NCBI GenBank assembly: GCA_963720515.1 | Contig: OY970397.1 | Span: forward strand, 1,302,001 to 1,366,000 | Length of the DNA: 64,000 nucleotides | Reading direction: 5' to 3' | DNA from: G963720515 sp963720515 | GTDB taxonomy: Bacteria > Actinomycetota > Thermoleophilia > Gaiellales > Gaiellaceae | Part shown: positions 26,473-35,112 of the stretch, piece by piece | Position numbering within the stretch: the stretch's first letter is position 1 | Layout of the letters: every line of letters starts with the position of its first letter | Notes under the pieces: model-generated | Told to the model about the DNA's origin: nothing | The model's input: the letters and a program-made list of their open reading frames with translations, nothing else | The model's database searches: none | Made by a program: the position numbers and the translations under genes

Positions 26473-27703
26473 TCAGGTGATGTGGTTACCGACCGTGGCC
26501 AAGAACTCGCGGCGTAGATCCGGGTCGTCGCTGTAGCTGCCGCGCCAGAACGTCATCACGCTCTTCGAGCGCTCTTCGCGTACGCCGCGCATCTGCGTGC
26601 AGAGATGAGCTGCCTCTAGGTGCACGGCGACCCCGTGCGGCTCGATCAAGCTGCACGAACGCGTCGGCGATCTGCTCGCCGACACGCTCCTGAAGGGTGA
26701 AGCGCCGCGCGAAGAGCCGCACCAATCGAGTCAGCTTGGAGATGCCGATGATGCGCTCGTGCGAGACGTACCCGACGTGTGCGACGCCGTAGAAGGGCAA
26801 CCCGTGGTGCTCGCAGAGCGAATAGAAAGAGATCGGCCCTTCGACGATCTGGCTGACCAGGCAGTCGGCGTCGCAGCGGCACTCGGTCGGGAACGCGGTG
26901 AGTAACTTGTCGTCGCCTTCGTAGCCGGCAGTCGCGTCGTAGAGCGCCTTCAGGAACCGCTCAGGCGTGTTCTTCGTGGCCGGCGTCTCGAGATCCATCC
27001 CGAAGGCCGTGAGGATCTCCCCGATCGACTGCTCGAACCGCGACCAGTCCTGCGTCTCGATCCTCCGCGGTGTGCGGAGATCGAATGGAGCCGAGTCCGC
27101 CAGAGCCGCGGAGGAGCGCCCGCGCCCGGAGCCGGCGTCACGCCGGGGGTCGCCGTTGCTCAACCGGACTGCCCCGCCATCGGTCTCCCAGCGCATCAAT
27201 GCGTTGTCGTACGGCACTCGGATGCTCCTAGGTCCCATCCGAATGCAGCCCCCGCGCAAAGCCGGTACCGCCGCCGACAACCTCGGCATGGGCGGCGTCG
27301 CGCAGTCGCTGCTCTCGCCGGCACCAGGCGGCACGACAACGACGGGGCAGGATGCGCGACGGGAGACTTCAGCAGCGACGTTGCCGAGCAAGGACGCGCG
27401 CGGTCCCCGTGAGCCGACGACCATGTACCTCACCTCTTCGCCCTCGGACGCGGCGACCAACTGATCGACCGGGTGGCCGACTTCGACGACCCACGCGGCC
27501 CCGCAGTCGAGCTCGGTGCAGCCCTCCGCGAGGTGATGAAGCCGCTCCGCGATGAGGCTGACCTTCTCGTCCGGAGAACCGGGCTCGACAACGTGTACGA
27601 ACACGAGCCGGAGCTCGAGCGCGCTGCAAAGACGTCGGGCGACGCGTGCCGCCCTCTTTGCGGACTCCGAGCCGTCCATGCCGCAGATGATCGAACCGCC
27701 CAT
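26473..27703 (-). CDS. folE: Universal stress protein and GTP cyclohydrolase I in one continuous frame, one frameshift
   Basis: From ATG 27703 (good AAGGAGGAG site) residues 1-136 form a Usp domain (IICGMDGSESAKRAARVA, VVGSRGPRASLLGNV). The same frame runs without a stop through about 75 linker residues into GTP cyclohydrolase I: NTPERFLKALYDATAGYEGD, then CEHHGLPFYGVAHVGY with zinc-binding Cys and His, and SKLTRLVRLFARRFTLQERV. One extra G near 26648 breaks the last third; IEPHGVAVHLEAAH and SVMTFWRGSY continue to 26473, whereas the unrepaired frame stops at 26486. FolE makes dihydroneopterin triphosphate from GTP. A true fusion, or two genes whose junction lost its stop (internal ATGs at 27238 and 27196), cannot be told apart. 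Confidence 0.85.
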
Positions 27704-27959
27704 CAACTCCTCCTTCGGTGACTTCCTTGAGGTTCGCCTGGCCGGGCGAGGGCCGGTATCGAGTCGTCAGCCCATCTCGAGGAAGCCGCAACCCCACATG
27801 GGCACGGGCTTGAGGGAGGGCCCTCGGTGCCGGGGCGCGATGGGCTCGTCGTCCCCTCCAAATGAGCTGCTGACCCGATGGTCGGAGGCCCCGACCTGCG
27901 GCACCCTGGAAGCAGGACTACGAAGCGAATGAGGGACGACGCCCCAAGGAGGGATCTCG

Positions 27960-28476
27960 ATGACTACTGGAGCAGCTCAGACGCGTCTGGGGATCGCCGC
28001 GGACGTCCATCGCGACATGCCGACGCGCGAGAGGCAGGTCGCACCGATCGTCACTGGCGTCGATGGCTCATCGGAGAGCACCGTCGCCGTCGGACGCCGC
28101 GGTGAACGTCGCCGAGGAGATCGGCGCACCGATCGTGTTCGTCTACGTCCGTCGCGGACCGGCCGGCATTCTTGGCGAGCCCACGTACCAGCAGCGCTTG
28201 ACGGCCGCGATGGCGCGCGGACGGCGGGTGCTCGACGAGGCGCTCCAGGCTGCCGCAGCCGCCGGTGTCCAGGCTGAGGGCGAGATCCTCGAGGGGTCAC
28301 CTCGGCGGCGGATTGCCGAGTTCGCGCGCAGTCGCGGCGCGCAGCTCGTGGTCGTGGGCTCACGCCGGCGCAAGGTGGGACGGAGCGTCTCCCGCGGCGT
28401 CACTAGCGCCTCCTCTCGCCCTGTGCTCGTCGCGAAGAGTCCATGCCGGCTCGCCGCAGCGGGGAGCGTGGTCTGA
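27960..28476 (+). CDS. Universal stress protein (UspA family), one frameshift
   Basis: ATG 27960 follows AAGGAGGG. The first part ends in VTGVDGSSESTVA, the Usp nucleotide loop; one extra G near 28088 shifts the frame, after which DAAVNVAEEIGAPIVFVYV continues the fold to VVVGSRRRKVGRSVSRGVT, a degenerate GxxG loop, and PVLVAKS. About 171 residues when joined. It lies two bases before the transaldolase GTG and is divergent from the Usp-FolE gene. Confidence 0.85.
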
Positions 28477-28477
28477 C

Positions 28478-29578
28478 GTGCTTCCGTCGACGTCCCGCCT
28501 GCATCGCCTCTCGGAGCTCGGGCAGAGCATCTGGATCGATTTCCTGTCGCGTGACCTCATCGAGTCCGGGGGGCTAGCGCGTGCTCTCGAGGAAGACGCT
28601 GTCGTCGGGGTGACGTCGAACCCGTCCATCTTCGAGAAGGCGCTCTCACACGGCCAGGCATACGACGCGCAAATCGAGGCCAGCGGCAACGACCCCAAGA
28701 GCGTGTTCCTCGGCTTGGCAATGCGCGACGTTGCGGCCGCCTGCGACCTTCTCCGACCTATCTGGGAGTGGAGAGGAGGCGGCGACGGCTACGTCTCGAT
28801 CGAGGTCGACCCGAATCTGGCTGCCGACACGAGCGCGACCATCGAGGAGGCGACCATGCTGCACGATGCGATCGCCAAGCCGAATCTCCTCGTCAAGATT
28901 CCGGCCACCGACGCCGGTGTCGCTGCGATCGAGGAGATGACCGCCCGCGGGTACTCGATCAACGTCACCCTGATCTTCTCGCTCGACCGGCACCGGCAGG
29001 TGATCGAGGCCTACCTCGCCGGTCTCAAGCGACTGGTCGCCGCCGGCGGCGACCCGAGCGGTGTCCACTCCGTGGCCAGCTTCTTCGTCTCGCGAGTCGA
29101 TACCGAGACGGACCGCCGCCTCACGGAGCTTGGCCGGGAGCACCTGAAGGGGCAACTCGGGATTGCAAACGCCAAGCTCGCCTACCAGCAATACAAGTTG
29201 GCATTCTCCGGTGAGTCCTGGCAGCGCCTCGCTGCGCACGGAGCGACGAAACAACGTTGCTTGTGGGCGTCGATGTCGACCAAGGATCCGTCGTATCGCG
29301 ACACGCTCTACGTCGAAGCCTTGATCGGGCCTGAAACCATCTCGACGCTGCCCGAGGAGACGATCCGCGCGTTCCAGGATCACGGGAATGTCGAGACCCG
29401 GCTGGAGACGGACCTGCCCGAGGCGTGGGACCTACGCAACCACTTGTCCGCCGTCGGCGTCGACTACGACGAGGTCGTCGCCACCCTCGAACGAGAGGGC
29501 ATCGAGAAGTTCGTCGCCTCATTCGACGAGCTGCTGACAGGCGTAGCCGGCAAGCGGCAAGAGCTACTGGCCGCATGA
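28478..29578 (+). CDS. tal: Transaldolase (actinobacterial type)
   Basis: A 366-residue transaldolase that moves a dihydroxyacetone unit between sugar phosphates in the pentose phosphate pathway. SELGQSIWIDFLSRDLI and GVTSNPSIFEKAL mark the N-terminus, the Schiff-base Lys140 lies in NLLVKIPAT, and SINVTLIFSLDRHRQV follows. The length fits the longer actinobacterial form. GTG 28478 starts two bases after the Usp stop; the frame is open further upstream but that part reads antisense-like. The TGA overlaps an ATG at 29575. Confidence 0.95.
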   Translation: MLPSTSRLHRLSELGQSIWIDFLSRDLIESGGLARALEEDAVVGVTSNPSIFEKALSHGQAYDAQIEASGNDPKSVFLGLAMRDVAAACDLLRPIWEWRGGGDGYVSIEVDPNLAADTSATIEEATMLHDAIAKPNLLVKIPATDAGVAAIEEMTARGYSINVTLIFSLDRHRQVIEAYLAGLKRLVAAGGDPSGVHSVASFFVSRVDTETDRRLTELGREHLKGQLGIANAKLAYQQYKLAFSGESWQRLAAHGATKQRCLWASMSTKDPSYRDTLYVEALIGPETISTLPEETIRAFQDHGNVETRLETDLPEAWDLRNHLSAVGVDYDEVVATLEREGIEKFVASFDELLTGVAGKRQELLAA

Positions 29579-29610
29579 CCGGGCAATCGACGGGAGAGAA
29601 AGGAGCCGCC

Positions 29611-30258
29611 GTGAAGGTCGAGGACGTCATGACCCCCGTCGTCGTCTCGGTAGGCCCGACTGCAACGCTAAAGCAGGTTGCACGGATCATGGGCACGCGC
29701 CGCGTCTCCGGGATGCCCGTTATTGACGCCAAGAGGCACGTGCTCGGCGTCGTGTCCGAGGCCGACATCATCGTCAAGGCGGCGAGTCGAAGTATCGGGC
29801 TCATCGGTCGCCTCTGGACGCCAGCAAAGGTCGACGCGCGCCGACTGGATGCGACCACGGCTGGTGAGGCGATGAGCGCGCCGGCGGTCACGATCGCGCC
29901 GGACCGCCCCGTAAGCGAGGCGGCGTGGTTCATGGTTCAGCGTGACGTCAACCGACTCCCGGTCGTGCGCGACGGGACGCTCATCGGGATCATCAGTCGC
30001 GCAGATCTGATCCGTGCCTTCACGCGCTCCGACGCCGAGATCCTGGTGGACCTTCAGCAGGACCTCGCCGGCCGAAACCTGTGGCTCGCGCCCGACGAGG
30101 TTGAGGTCACCGTCGACGGCGGCCGTGTCCGAGTGTCCGGCCGCGTCGAGAGTCCGGGAGCGGCCGACGAGGTTGAGGGGTTGGCATGGCGGGTGCCGGG
30201 CGTAGTCTCCGTCGACTGCTCGGGCGTCAGTTACCCCGAGGACACTCGCGCGGCCTAG
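29611..30258 (+). CDS. CBS-pair and BON domain protein
   Basis: About 215 residues. Two CBS domains (KVEDVMTPVVVSVGPTATL..., then GEAMSAPAVTIAPDRPVSE...) form an adenosine-nucleotide-sensing pair, and residues from about 150 form a BON domain ending in VDCSGVSYPED, usually a phospholipid- or protein-binding module. GTG 29611 follows AAAGGAG at good spacing and starts directly at the first CBS domain; an alternative ATG at 29575 overlaps the transaldolase stop. Likely co-transcribed with tal. Confidence 0.88.
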   Translation: MKVEDVMTPVVVSVGPTATLKQVARIMGTRRVSGMPVIDAKRHVLGVVSEADIIVKAASRSIGLIGRLWTPAKVDARRLDATTAGEAMSAPAVTIAPDRPVSEAAWFMVQRDVNRLPVVRDGTLIGIISRADLIRAFTRSDAEILVDLQQDLAGRNLWLAPDEVEVTVDGGRVRVSGRVESPGAADEVEGLAWRVPGVVSVDCSGVSYPEDTRAA

Positions 30259-30645
30259 GCCGCTCCCACGGCCAGCTCCTCTAGCCGACGATGGACCAAG
30301 GCTACGGCCATGGCACCCTCGCCCACTGCGGCGGCCACCCGCTTCGTGAGCCGCAGCGGTCCTGCAACGACGGAGTCCGGGATCGCCAGAAGCAGGGATC
30401 CTGACAGACGTCTACAGCTACTAAGCCGACACCGACAAATTCGATGGGCGGCCCACAGATCGCTCGAACCGCCGCACGTCTCCGGCGGGCGAGCCGAGGT
30501 CGATTACGTCCTCGAGAGACTTGGCCGCACTACGCGGGTCGGATTGATGAGCAGATGCTCGCTTGACGAAGCTCCGCTTGCCAAACAGCTTGCCAAGGCA
30601 CGTGTCGAGTCCCGCTGAAGGATCGAAACTTGGCTGTCCATCAGG
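30259..30645 (+). other. Gene-free stretch at the right end of the stress island
   Basis: About 390 bases without a convincing gene. A short GGCCGCTCCCACGGCC inverted repeat follows the CBS-BON stop and might act as a weak terminator. TTGCCAA words near 30580-30597 recur but form no clear structure. Confidence 0.45.
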
Positions 30646-30718
30646 TGGAGCTAGTCGGACTCGAACCGACGACCTCCTGGGTGCGATCCAGGCGCTCTCC
30701 CAACTGAGCTATAGCCCC
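30646..30718 (-). tRNA. tRNA-Ala (anticodon CGC)
   Basis: On the minus strand the cloverleaf starts GGGGCTATAGCTCAG, has anticodon arm CCTGG-ATCGCAC-CCAGG (anticodon CGC, reading GCG), T arm TCGGTTCGAGTCCGA and acceptor TAGCTCC with discriminator A. The acceptor pairs fully, with one G-U. CCA is not encoded. A TACAAT box lies about 12 bases upstream of the mature 5-prime end. Confidence 0.95.
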
Positions 30719-31080
30719 GTGCGGCTCTCATTGTAGACGGCGGCTTCTGCCCGCCACGCCGGCCAGGCTCGCGTCGAGTCTCGAGGACTTCTGCGCGCCC
30801 TTCGACAGACATAGTTCTGCGGACACCGGACTTTTGGTTGCAATCCGGCAGAAGATCGACTATTGTCGCGCGCCATGGCGGCCGTGCCGCTTCTCGTTCA
30901 CGCGAGGGCTCACGACGAAGGACACCGGAGCGGACGTGCTCCAACGCGTCGCCTTTCGCCCCTCCCCCCAGAACGACACCCATCAGGTGGCTGCCAACGG
31001 TCACCTGCTCGCCCTGCCGCGGCGAGCCCCTCGCTTCCTGCGGCACCCGGAATGACGCTCGGCGAAGGAGGTCGGTAGCG
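30719..31080 (+). other. Upstream region of tRNA-Ala and of the ThuA/PQQ gene
   Basis: Divergent control region of about 360 bases. The tRNA-Ala promoter is at its left end. On the plus strand the open frame extends upstream of ATG 31081, but translation there lacks signal-peptide character, and GGAGG at 31068-31072 supports the ATG. No further gene was seen. Confidence 0.5.
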
Positions 31081-34000
31081 ATGCAACACACGAAGTGGTT
31101 CGCGGCCCTCGCGATGGGGGTTCTCGCGCTCGCCGTTCCCGCGGCCACGCCGGGAGCCCCGGGGAATGCCTCGGGCGCTCCCCCCGATTCGAGCTCGGCA
31201 CGCCAGTTCCGGGTGCTCGTGTTCACGAAGACCGAGGGCGCGACGCTCGCCTCGACGAACGCGGGCGTCGCTGAGATCAGGCAGCTCGGCGCGGAGCATC
31301 GCTTTGTGGTCCAGGTGACCGACGACGCGACGAAGTTCGACGCGGAGCATCTCAAGCAGTACCGGGCAGTCATCTTCCTGAACAACGAGGGCAACGTCCT
31401 GAACGACGCGCAGCAAGACGCGTTCGAGGCCTACTTCCACGACGGGGGCGGCTTCGTCGGGATCCACGCGGCGATCGCGGCCGAGCCCGGCTGGCAGTTC
31501 TTCACCGACCTCCTCGGCGCGCGGGCGACGGGCGAGACGGACACCCAGACCGGCACCGTGAAGGTGGCCGACCGGGTGCACGACGCGACCAAGAACTTGC
31601 CCGAGTACTGGAACCGGACCGACCGCTGGTACAACTTCGACACGAACGTCCGCGGCGTGAGCCATGTGCTCGCGACCGTCGTCGAGGCGCCCTTCGCCAA
31701 GCAGCCGTCCGGTCTCACACTGAACGCGATCACGGGCGGCACCATGGGCGCCGACCATCCGGTCGCCTGGTGCAAGGACTACAAGGGCGGCCGCTCGTTC
31801 TACACCGCCGGGGGCCACACGCCGTCGAGCTTCGACGCGACCTTCGGCGCGCATCTCGCGGGCGCCATCAAGTGGGCCGCGGGGCAGTCGGACACGGCCT
31901 ACTCGGACTGCGGCGCGACCGTGCTCGCCAACTACCAGCAGGTCAAGATCAGCGGCCCGCCGAACCTGAGCGAGCCGATCGGCTTCGACCAGCTTCCCGA
32001 CGGGCGCGTCATCCAGACGGATCGCCGCGGCGGCGTACGTCTGCACAACCCGGCGACCGGCACTTCGCAGGTCCTCGCGACGGTCCCCGTCTACACGCAG
32101 AGCGAGGACGGCCTGTACGGCCCGGGCATCGACCCCAACTTCTCGACGAACAAGTGGGTCTACCTCTACTACGCCCCGCCGAACGTCGACAACATCACCT
32201 ACTCCGACGGGACGACGGGACACACCAACAACTTCGACGTGGCCTCCGGCCGGTCGAACAGCGCAGCTCCCACCCAGGCGATCAACATCTCCGACTACGA
32301 CTCCTGGATCGGGTACTTCCAGCTGTCGCGGTTCAAGTTCGTCGACGACGCCCCGGGCGACCCGGCGCATCTCGACCTCGCGACCGAGCAGCAGATCATG
32401 CGCGTACCGGTGAACCGCGGCGCCTGCTGTCACGTGGCCGGCGACCTCGACTGGGACACGCACGGGAATCTCTGGCTCGTGACCGGCGACGACAGCGCCG
32501 CCGGCAGCGGCGATGCCGGCAACTGGGGTCAGAGCATCGACCAGCGGACCGACGAGAACCAGACGGTCCGCGTGACGAACGCGACGGGAGGCACGTTCAC
32601 GCTGACGTTCAACGGGCAGACCACCGCCCCGATCCCATTCAACGCCACGGCCGCTCAGGTCGCGGCGGCGCTGGGCGCGCTCAGCAACATCGGCGCCGCC
32701 AACATCCAGGCCACCGGCGGCCCGGTGAACACCGCGAACGTCCTCGTCACCTGGAAGGGCACGTTCGAGGAGCAGGACGTCGCGACGCTCACGTCTGACG
32801 CGACGGGCCTGACCGGCACCACCCCGACCCTCACGATCGGAGTCGGCACGGGCGCCGGAGGGAGCAACGCGACCGCACGCCAGGGTGGCCTCTGGCGCAT
32901 GCCGGCTGCCGACTCGGCGCGCTCCGCGCTGAACACGAACGACCTGCGCGGCAAGATCCTCCGGATCAAGGTCAAGGACGGCGACATCACGCCGGCCGAG
33001 GCCAACAAGGCGAACCTCGGGACGGGCGGTGCGTACACGATCCCGTCCGGCAACATGTTCCCGCTCGTCAACGGGCAGCCGCAGGCGAAGACGAAGCCCG
33101 AGGTGTACGCGATGGGCTTCCGGAACCCGTTCCGGATCCAGGTGGACGAGAACGACGTCGCGTACGTCAGCGACTACTCGCCCGACTCCCAGACGCCGCA
33201 GCAGTTCCACGGGCCTCCGGGCGTGGGCCGCTTCGAAATCGTCCGACAGCCGGCGAACTACGGCTGGCCCTACTGCTTCAAGCCGGACCTTCCCGAGTAC
33301 CCCTGGAACGTGAACCTCCAGGTTCCCATGAACCTGACCGACCACCAGCCGGTCCCGGCGGGCCAGACGCCGCAGCCCTATCCGTGCGACGGCGCCACGA
33401 TGCCCAACAACGACTACTGGAACGTCAACGGCGGCCCGAGCGTCGAGCCCGGCCTGACGACCGTCCCGGGCCTCACCGCGCCGGACGTCTGGTACTCGTA
33501 TCGCGACAACAACACGGCCGCACCGCTCGGCACGCCGTGCTTCTCCTTCTACGGCCCCGATGCGCTGACCCTGCCGCCGGTGCCCGGGTCGACTACGTCC
33601 TGCCCGCGCCTCTTCCCCGAGCTCTTCACGGGCGGCGTGGGCCCGCACGGCATCGCGAAGTACACGTACGACCCGCTCAACCCGAACCCGCTGAAGTTCC
33701 CGCCCTACTACGACGACTCGGTCGTCCTGGGCGAGTTCACGCAGGACACCCTGCGCGAGCTCAAGACGGATTCGCAGAACCGCGTGTTCAAGATCAACTC
33801 GTTCCTGCCCTGCGGGGCGGCGAACGTGGCGAACTCGCCGTTCCTCTTCGAGTGCGACAACCCCATGGATCTCCAGTGGGGCGCGGACGGCGACTTCTAC
33901 CTGCTCACGTACGGCGACGGGTTCTTCAACATCAACCAGGACGCCGGGATGTACAAGTGGCAGTACGTCAAGGGCACCCGGTCGCCCACGGTGGTGCTCA

Positions 34001-35025
34001 CGACCGATCGGACGGACGGCCCGGTGCCGCTGACCGTGCAGTTCTCGAGCGAGGGCTCGCGCGACCCCGATCCCGGTGACTCGATCCGGTTCGAGTGGGA
34101 CTTCGGAGACGGCTCCGCGCACTCCGTCGACCCGAACCCGACGCACACGTACACCGCGCGCGGGCGCTACACGGCCGTTCTCACCGTGACGGACTCGTCC
34201 GGCAAGTCGGCGTCCCAGAGCACCGTGATCACGGCCGGGAACACGAGCCCGACCGTGGTCGTCACGACGCCGGTCGAGGGCGGGACGTTCGCCTTCGGGA
34301 ACGACATCCCGTTCACGGTCACGGTGACCGACCCCGAGGACGGGACGATCAACTGCTCGGAGGTCCAGGTCACGTTCGTGCTCGGGCACGACACGCACGG
34401 CCACGCCGAGGCCGGGACGACCGGCTGCTCCGGCGTCCTGCACACGGACGCGGGCGACGTGTCGCACGGCGGCAACGTGTTCGGCGTCGTCAGCGCGACG
34501 TACACCGACCACGGCGTCGCCCACGACAACGTGCAGACGCTCTCGACCACGGCGCAGAAGCAGATCCGGCAGAAGCACCAGGAGGTCGAGTTCGTCGTCA
34601 ACCAGTCCGGGACGAACACGGCGACGAACACGGACGGCGGGCCGACCCCGCCCGGGACGCCCGGCGTCCACCGCGGCAGTCTCGCGGCAGGCGACTGGAT
34701 CCAGCTCAACGGGCCGTTCAACCTGCTGAACATCACCGGGCTCACGTTCCGCGTCGCGGACACCGCCGCCGGTCGCACGGCAGGCTCGCCGCTCGCCGCG
34801 GTCGAAGTCCATCAGGACTCGCTGACCGGGCCGATCGTCCAGACCTACGACCTGGTCTCGACGGGCGGCACCGCCGTGTGGACGAGCCAGTCGTTCGCGA
34901 TCTCGCTCGCCGGCACGCACGAGCTCTTCCTGGTGTTCCGCACGGTGACCGGCGGCCAGACCGGCAACAACCTGTTCAACCTCAACTGGGTCGAGTTCAC
35001 CGGCCAGGGCGTCGCTGCGCCGTAG
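31081..35025 (+). CDS. Secreted ThuA / PQQ-dependent sugar dehydrogenase / PKD multidomain protein
   Basis: 1314 residues with a signal peptide (MQHTKWFAALAMGVLALAVPAATPGA). Residues about 43-285 are a ThuA-like trehalose-utilisation domain (RVLVFTKTEG, GGGFVGIHAA). From about 290 to 960 is a soluble glucose/sorbosone dehydrogenase-type beta-propeller (LSEPIGFDQLPDGRVI, AMGFRNPFRIQVD, GWPYCF), interrupted at about 495-600 by a small GTFTLTFNGQTTAPI module. A PKD domain (about 966-1050, FEWDFGDGS) and a CBM6-like carbohydrate-binding C-terminus (DWIQLNGPFNL, FNLNWVEF) follow. Such fusions oxidise sugars outside the membrane. It is followed by an exported isomerase-like protein. Ribosome-binding site GGAGG precedes ATG 31081. 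Confidence 0.92.
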   Translation: MQHTKWFAALAMGVLALAVPAATPGAPGNASGAPPDSSSARQFRVLVFTKTEGATLASTNAGVAEIRQLGAEHRFVVQVTDDATKFDAEHLKQYRAVIFLNNEGNVLNDAQQDAFEAYFHDGGGFVGIHAAIAAEPGWQFFTDLLGARATGETDTQTGTVKVADRVHDATKNLPEYWNRTDRWYNFDTNVRGVSHVLATVVEAPFAKQPSGLTLNAITGGTMGADHPVAWCKDYKGGRSFYTAGGHTPSSFDATFGAHLAGAIKWAAGQSDTAYSDCGATVLANYQQVKISGPPNLSEPIGFDQLPDGRVIQTDRRGGVRLHNPATGTSQVLATVPVYTQSEDGLYGPGIDPNFSTNKWVYLYYAPPNVDNITYSDGTTGHTNNFDVASGRSNSAAPTQAINISDYDSWIGYFQLSRFKFVDDAPGDPAHLDLATEQQIMRVPVNRGACCHVAGDLDWDTHGNLWLVTGDDSAAGSGDAGNWGQSIDQRTDENQTVRVTNATGGTFTLTFNGQTTAPIPFNATAAQVAAALGALSNIGAANIQATGGPVNTANVLVTWKGTFEEQDVATLTSDATGLTGTTPTLTIGVGTGAGGSNATARQGGLWRMPAADSARSALNTNDLRGKILRIKVKDGDITPAEANKANLGTGGAYTIPSGNMFPLVNGQPQAKTKPEVYAMGFRNPFRIQVDENDVAYVSDYSPDSQTPQQFHGPPGVGRFEIVRQPANYGWPYCFKPDLPEYPWNVNLQVPMNLTDHQPVPAGQTPQPYPCDGATMPNNDYWNVNGGPSVEPGLTTVPGLTAPDVWYSYRDNNTAAPLGTPCFSFYGPDALTLPPVPGSTTSCPRLFPELFTGGVGPHGIAKYTYDPLNPNPLKFPPYYDDSVVLGEFTQDTLRELKTDSQNRVFKINSFLPCGAANVANSPFLFECDNPMDLQWGADGDFYLLTYGDGFFNINQDAGMYKWQYVKGTRSPTVVLTTDRTDGPVPLTVQFSSEGSRDPDPGDSIRFEWDFGDGSAHSVDPNPTHTYTARGRYTAVLTVTDSSGKSASQSTVITAGNTSPTVVVTTPVEGGTFAFGNDIPFTVTVTDPEDGTINCSEVQVTFVLGHDTHGHAEAGTTGCSGVLHTDAGDVSHGGNVFGVVSATYTDHGVAHDNVQTLSTTAQKQIRQKHQEVEFVVNQSGTNTATNTDGGPTPPGTPGVHRGSLAAGDWIQLNGPFNLLNITGLTFRVADTAAGRTAGSPLAAVEVHQDSLTGPIVQTYDLVSTGGTAVWTSQSFAISLAGTHELFLVFRTVTGGQTGNNLFNLNWVEFTGQGVAAP

Positions 35026-35044
35026 CGAGCCACGAGGAAATTCG

Positions 35045-35069
35045 GGGCGCCGCGCCCAGCGCGGCGCCC
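35045..35069 (+). terminator. 11-bp hairpin after the ThuA/PQQ gene
   Basis: GGGCGCCGCGC and its exact complement flank a CCA loop, 20 bases after the stop at 35025. It is followed by TTCCACCCC, a weak pyrimidine tail. It may terminate or attenuate transcription into the next gene 45 bases on. Confidence 0.65.
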
Positions 35070-35112
35070 TTCCACCCCGGCCCCACCGGGAGGAGAGGAG
35101 GAAGGACGAACG

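Noticed and set aside
30310..30618. A 102-codon plus-strand gene
   Set aside because: No ribosome-binding site, Arg/Ser-rich composition and no family resemblance.
13799..30718. Integrative element with att sites at the two tRNA genes
   Set aside because: No integrase, excisionase or direct repeat of either tRNA 3-prime end was found; the island idea rests on gene content only.
30910..34920. Very long open frame (over 1300 codons) on the minus strand
   Set aside because: It mirrors the ThuA/PQQ-dehydrogenase gene and is Arg/Val/Asp-rich antisense sequence, as expected in very GC-rich DNA.
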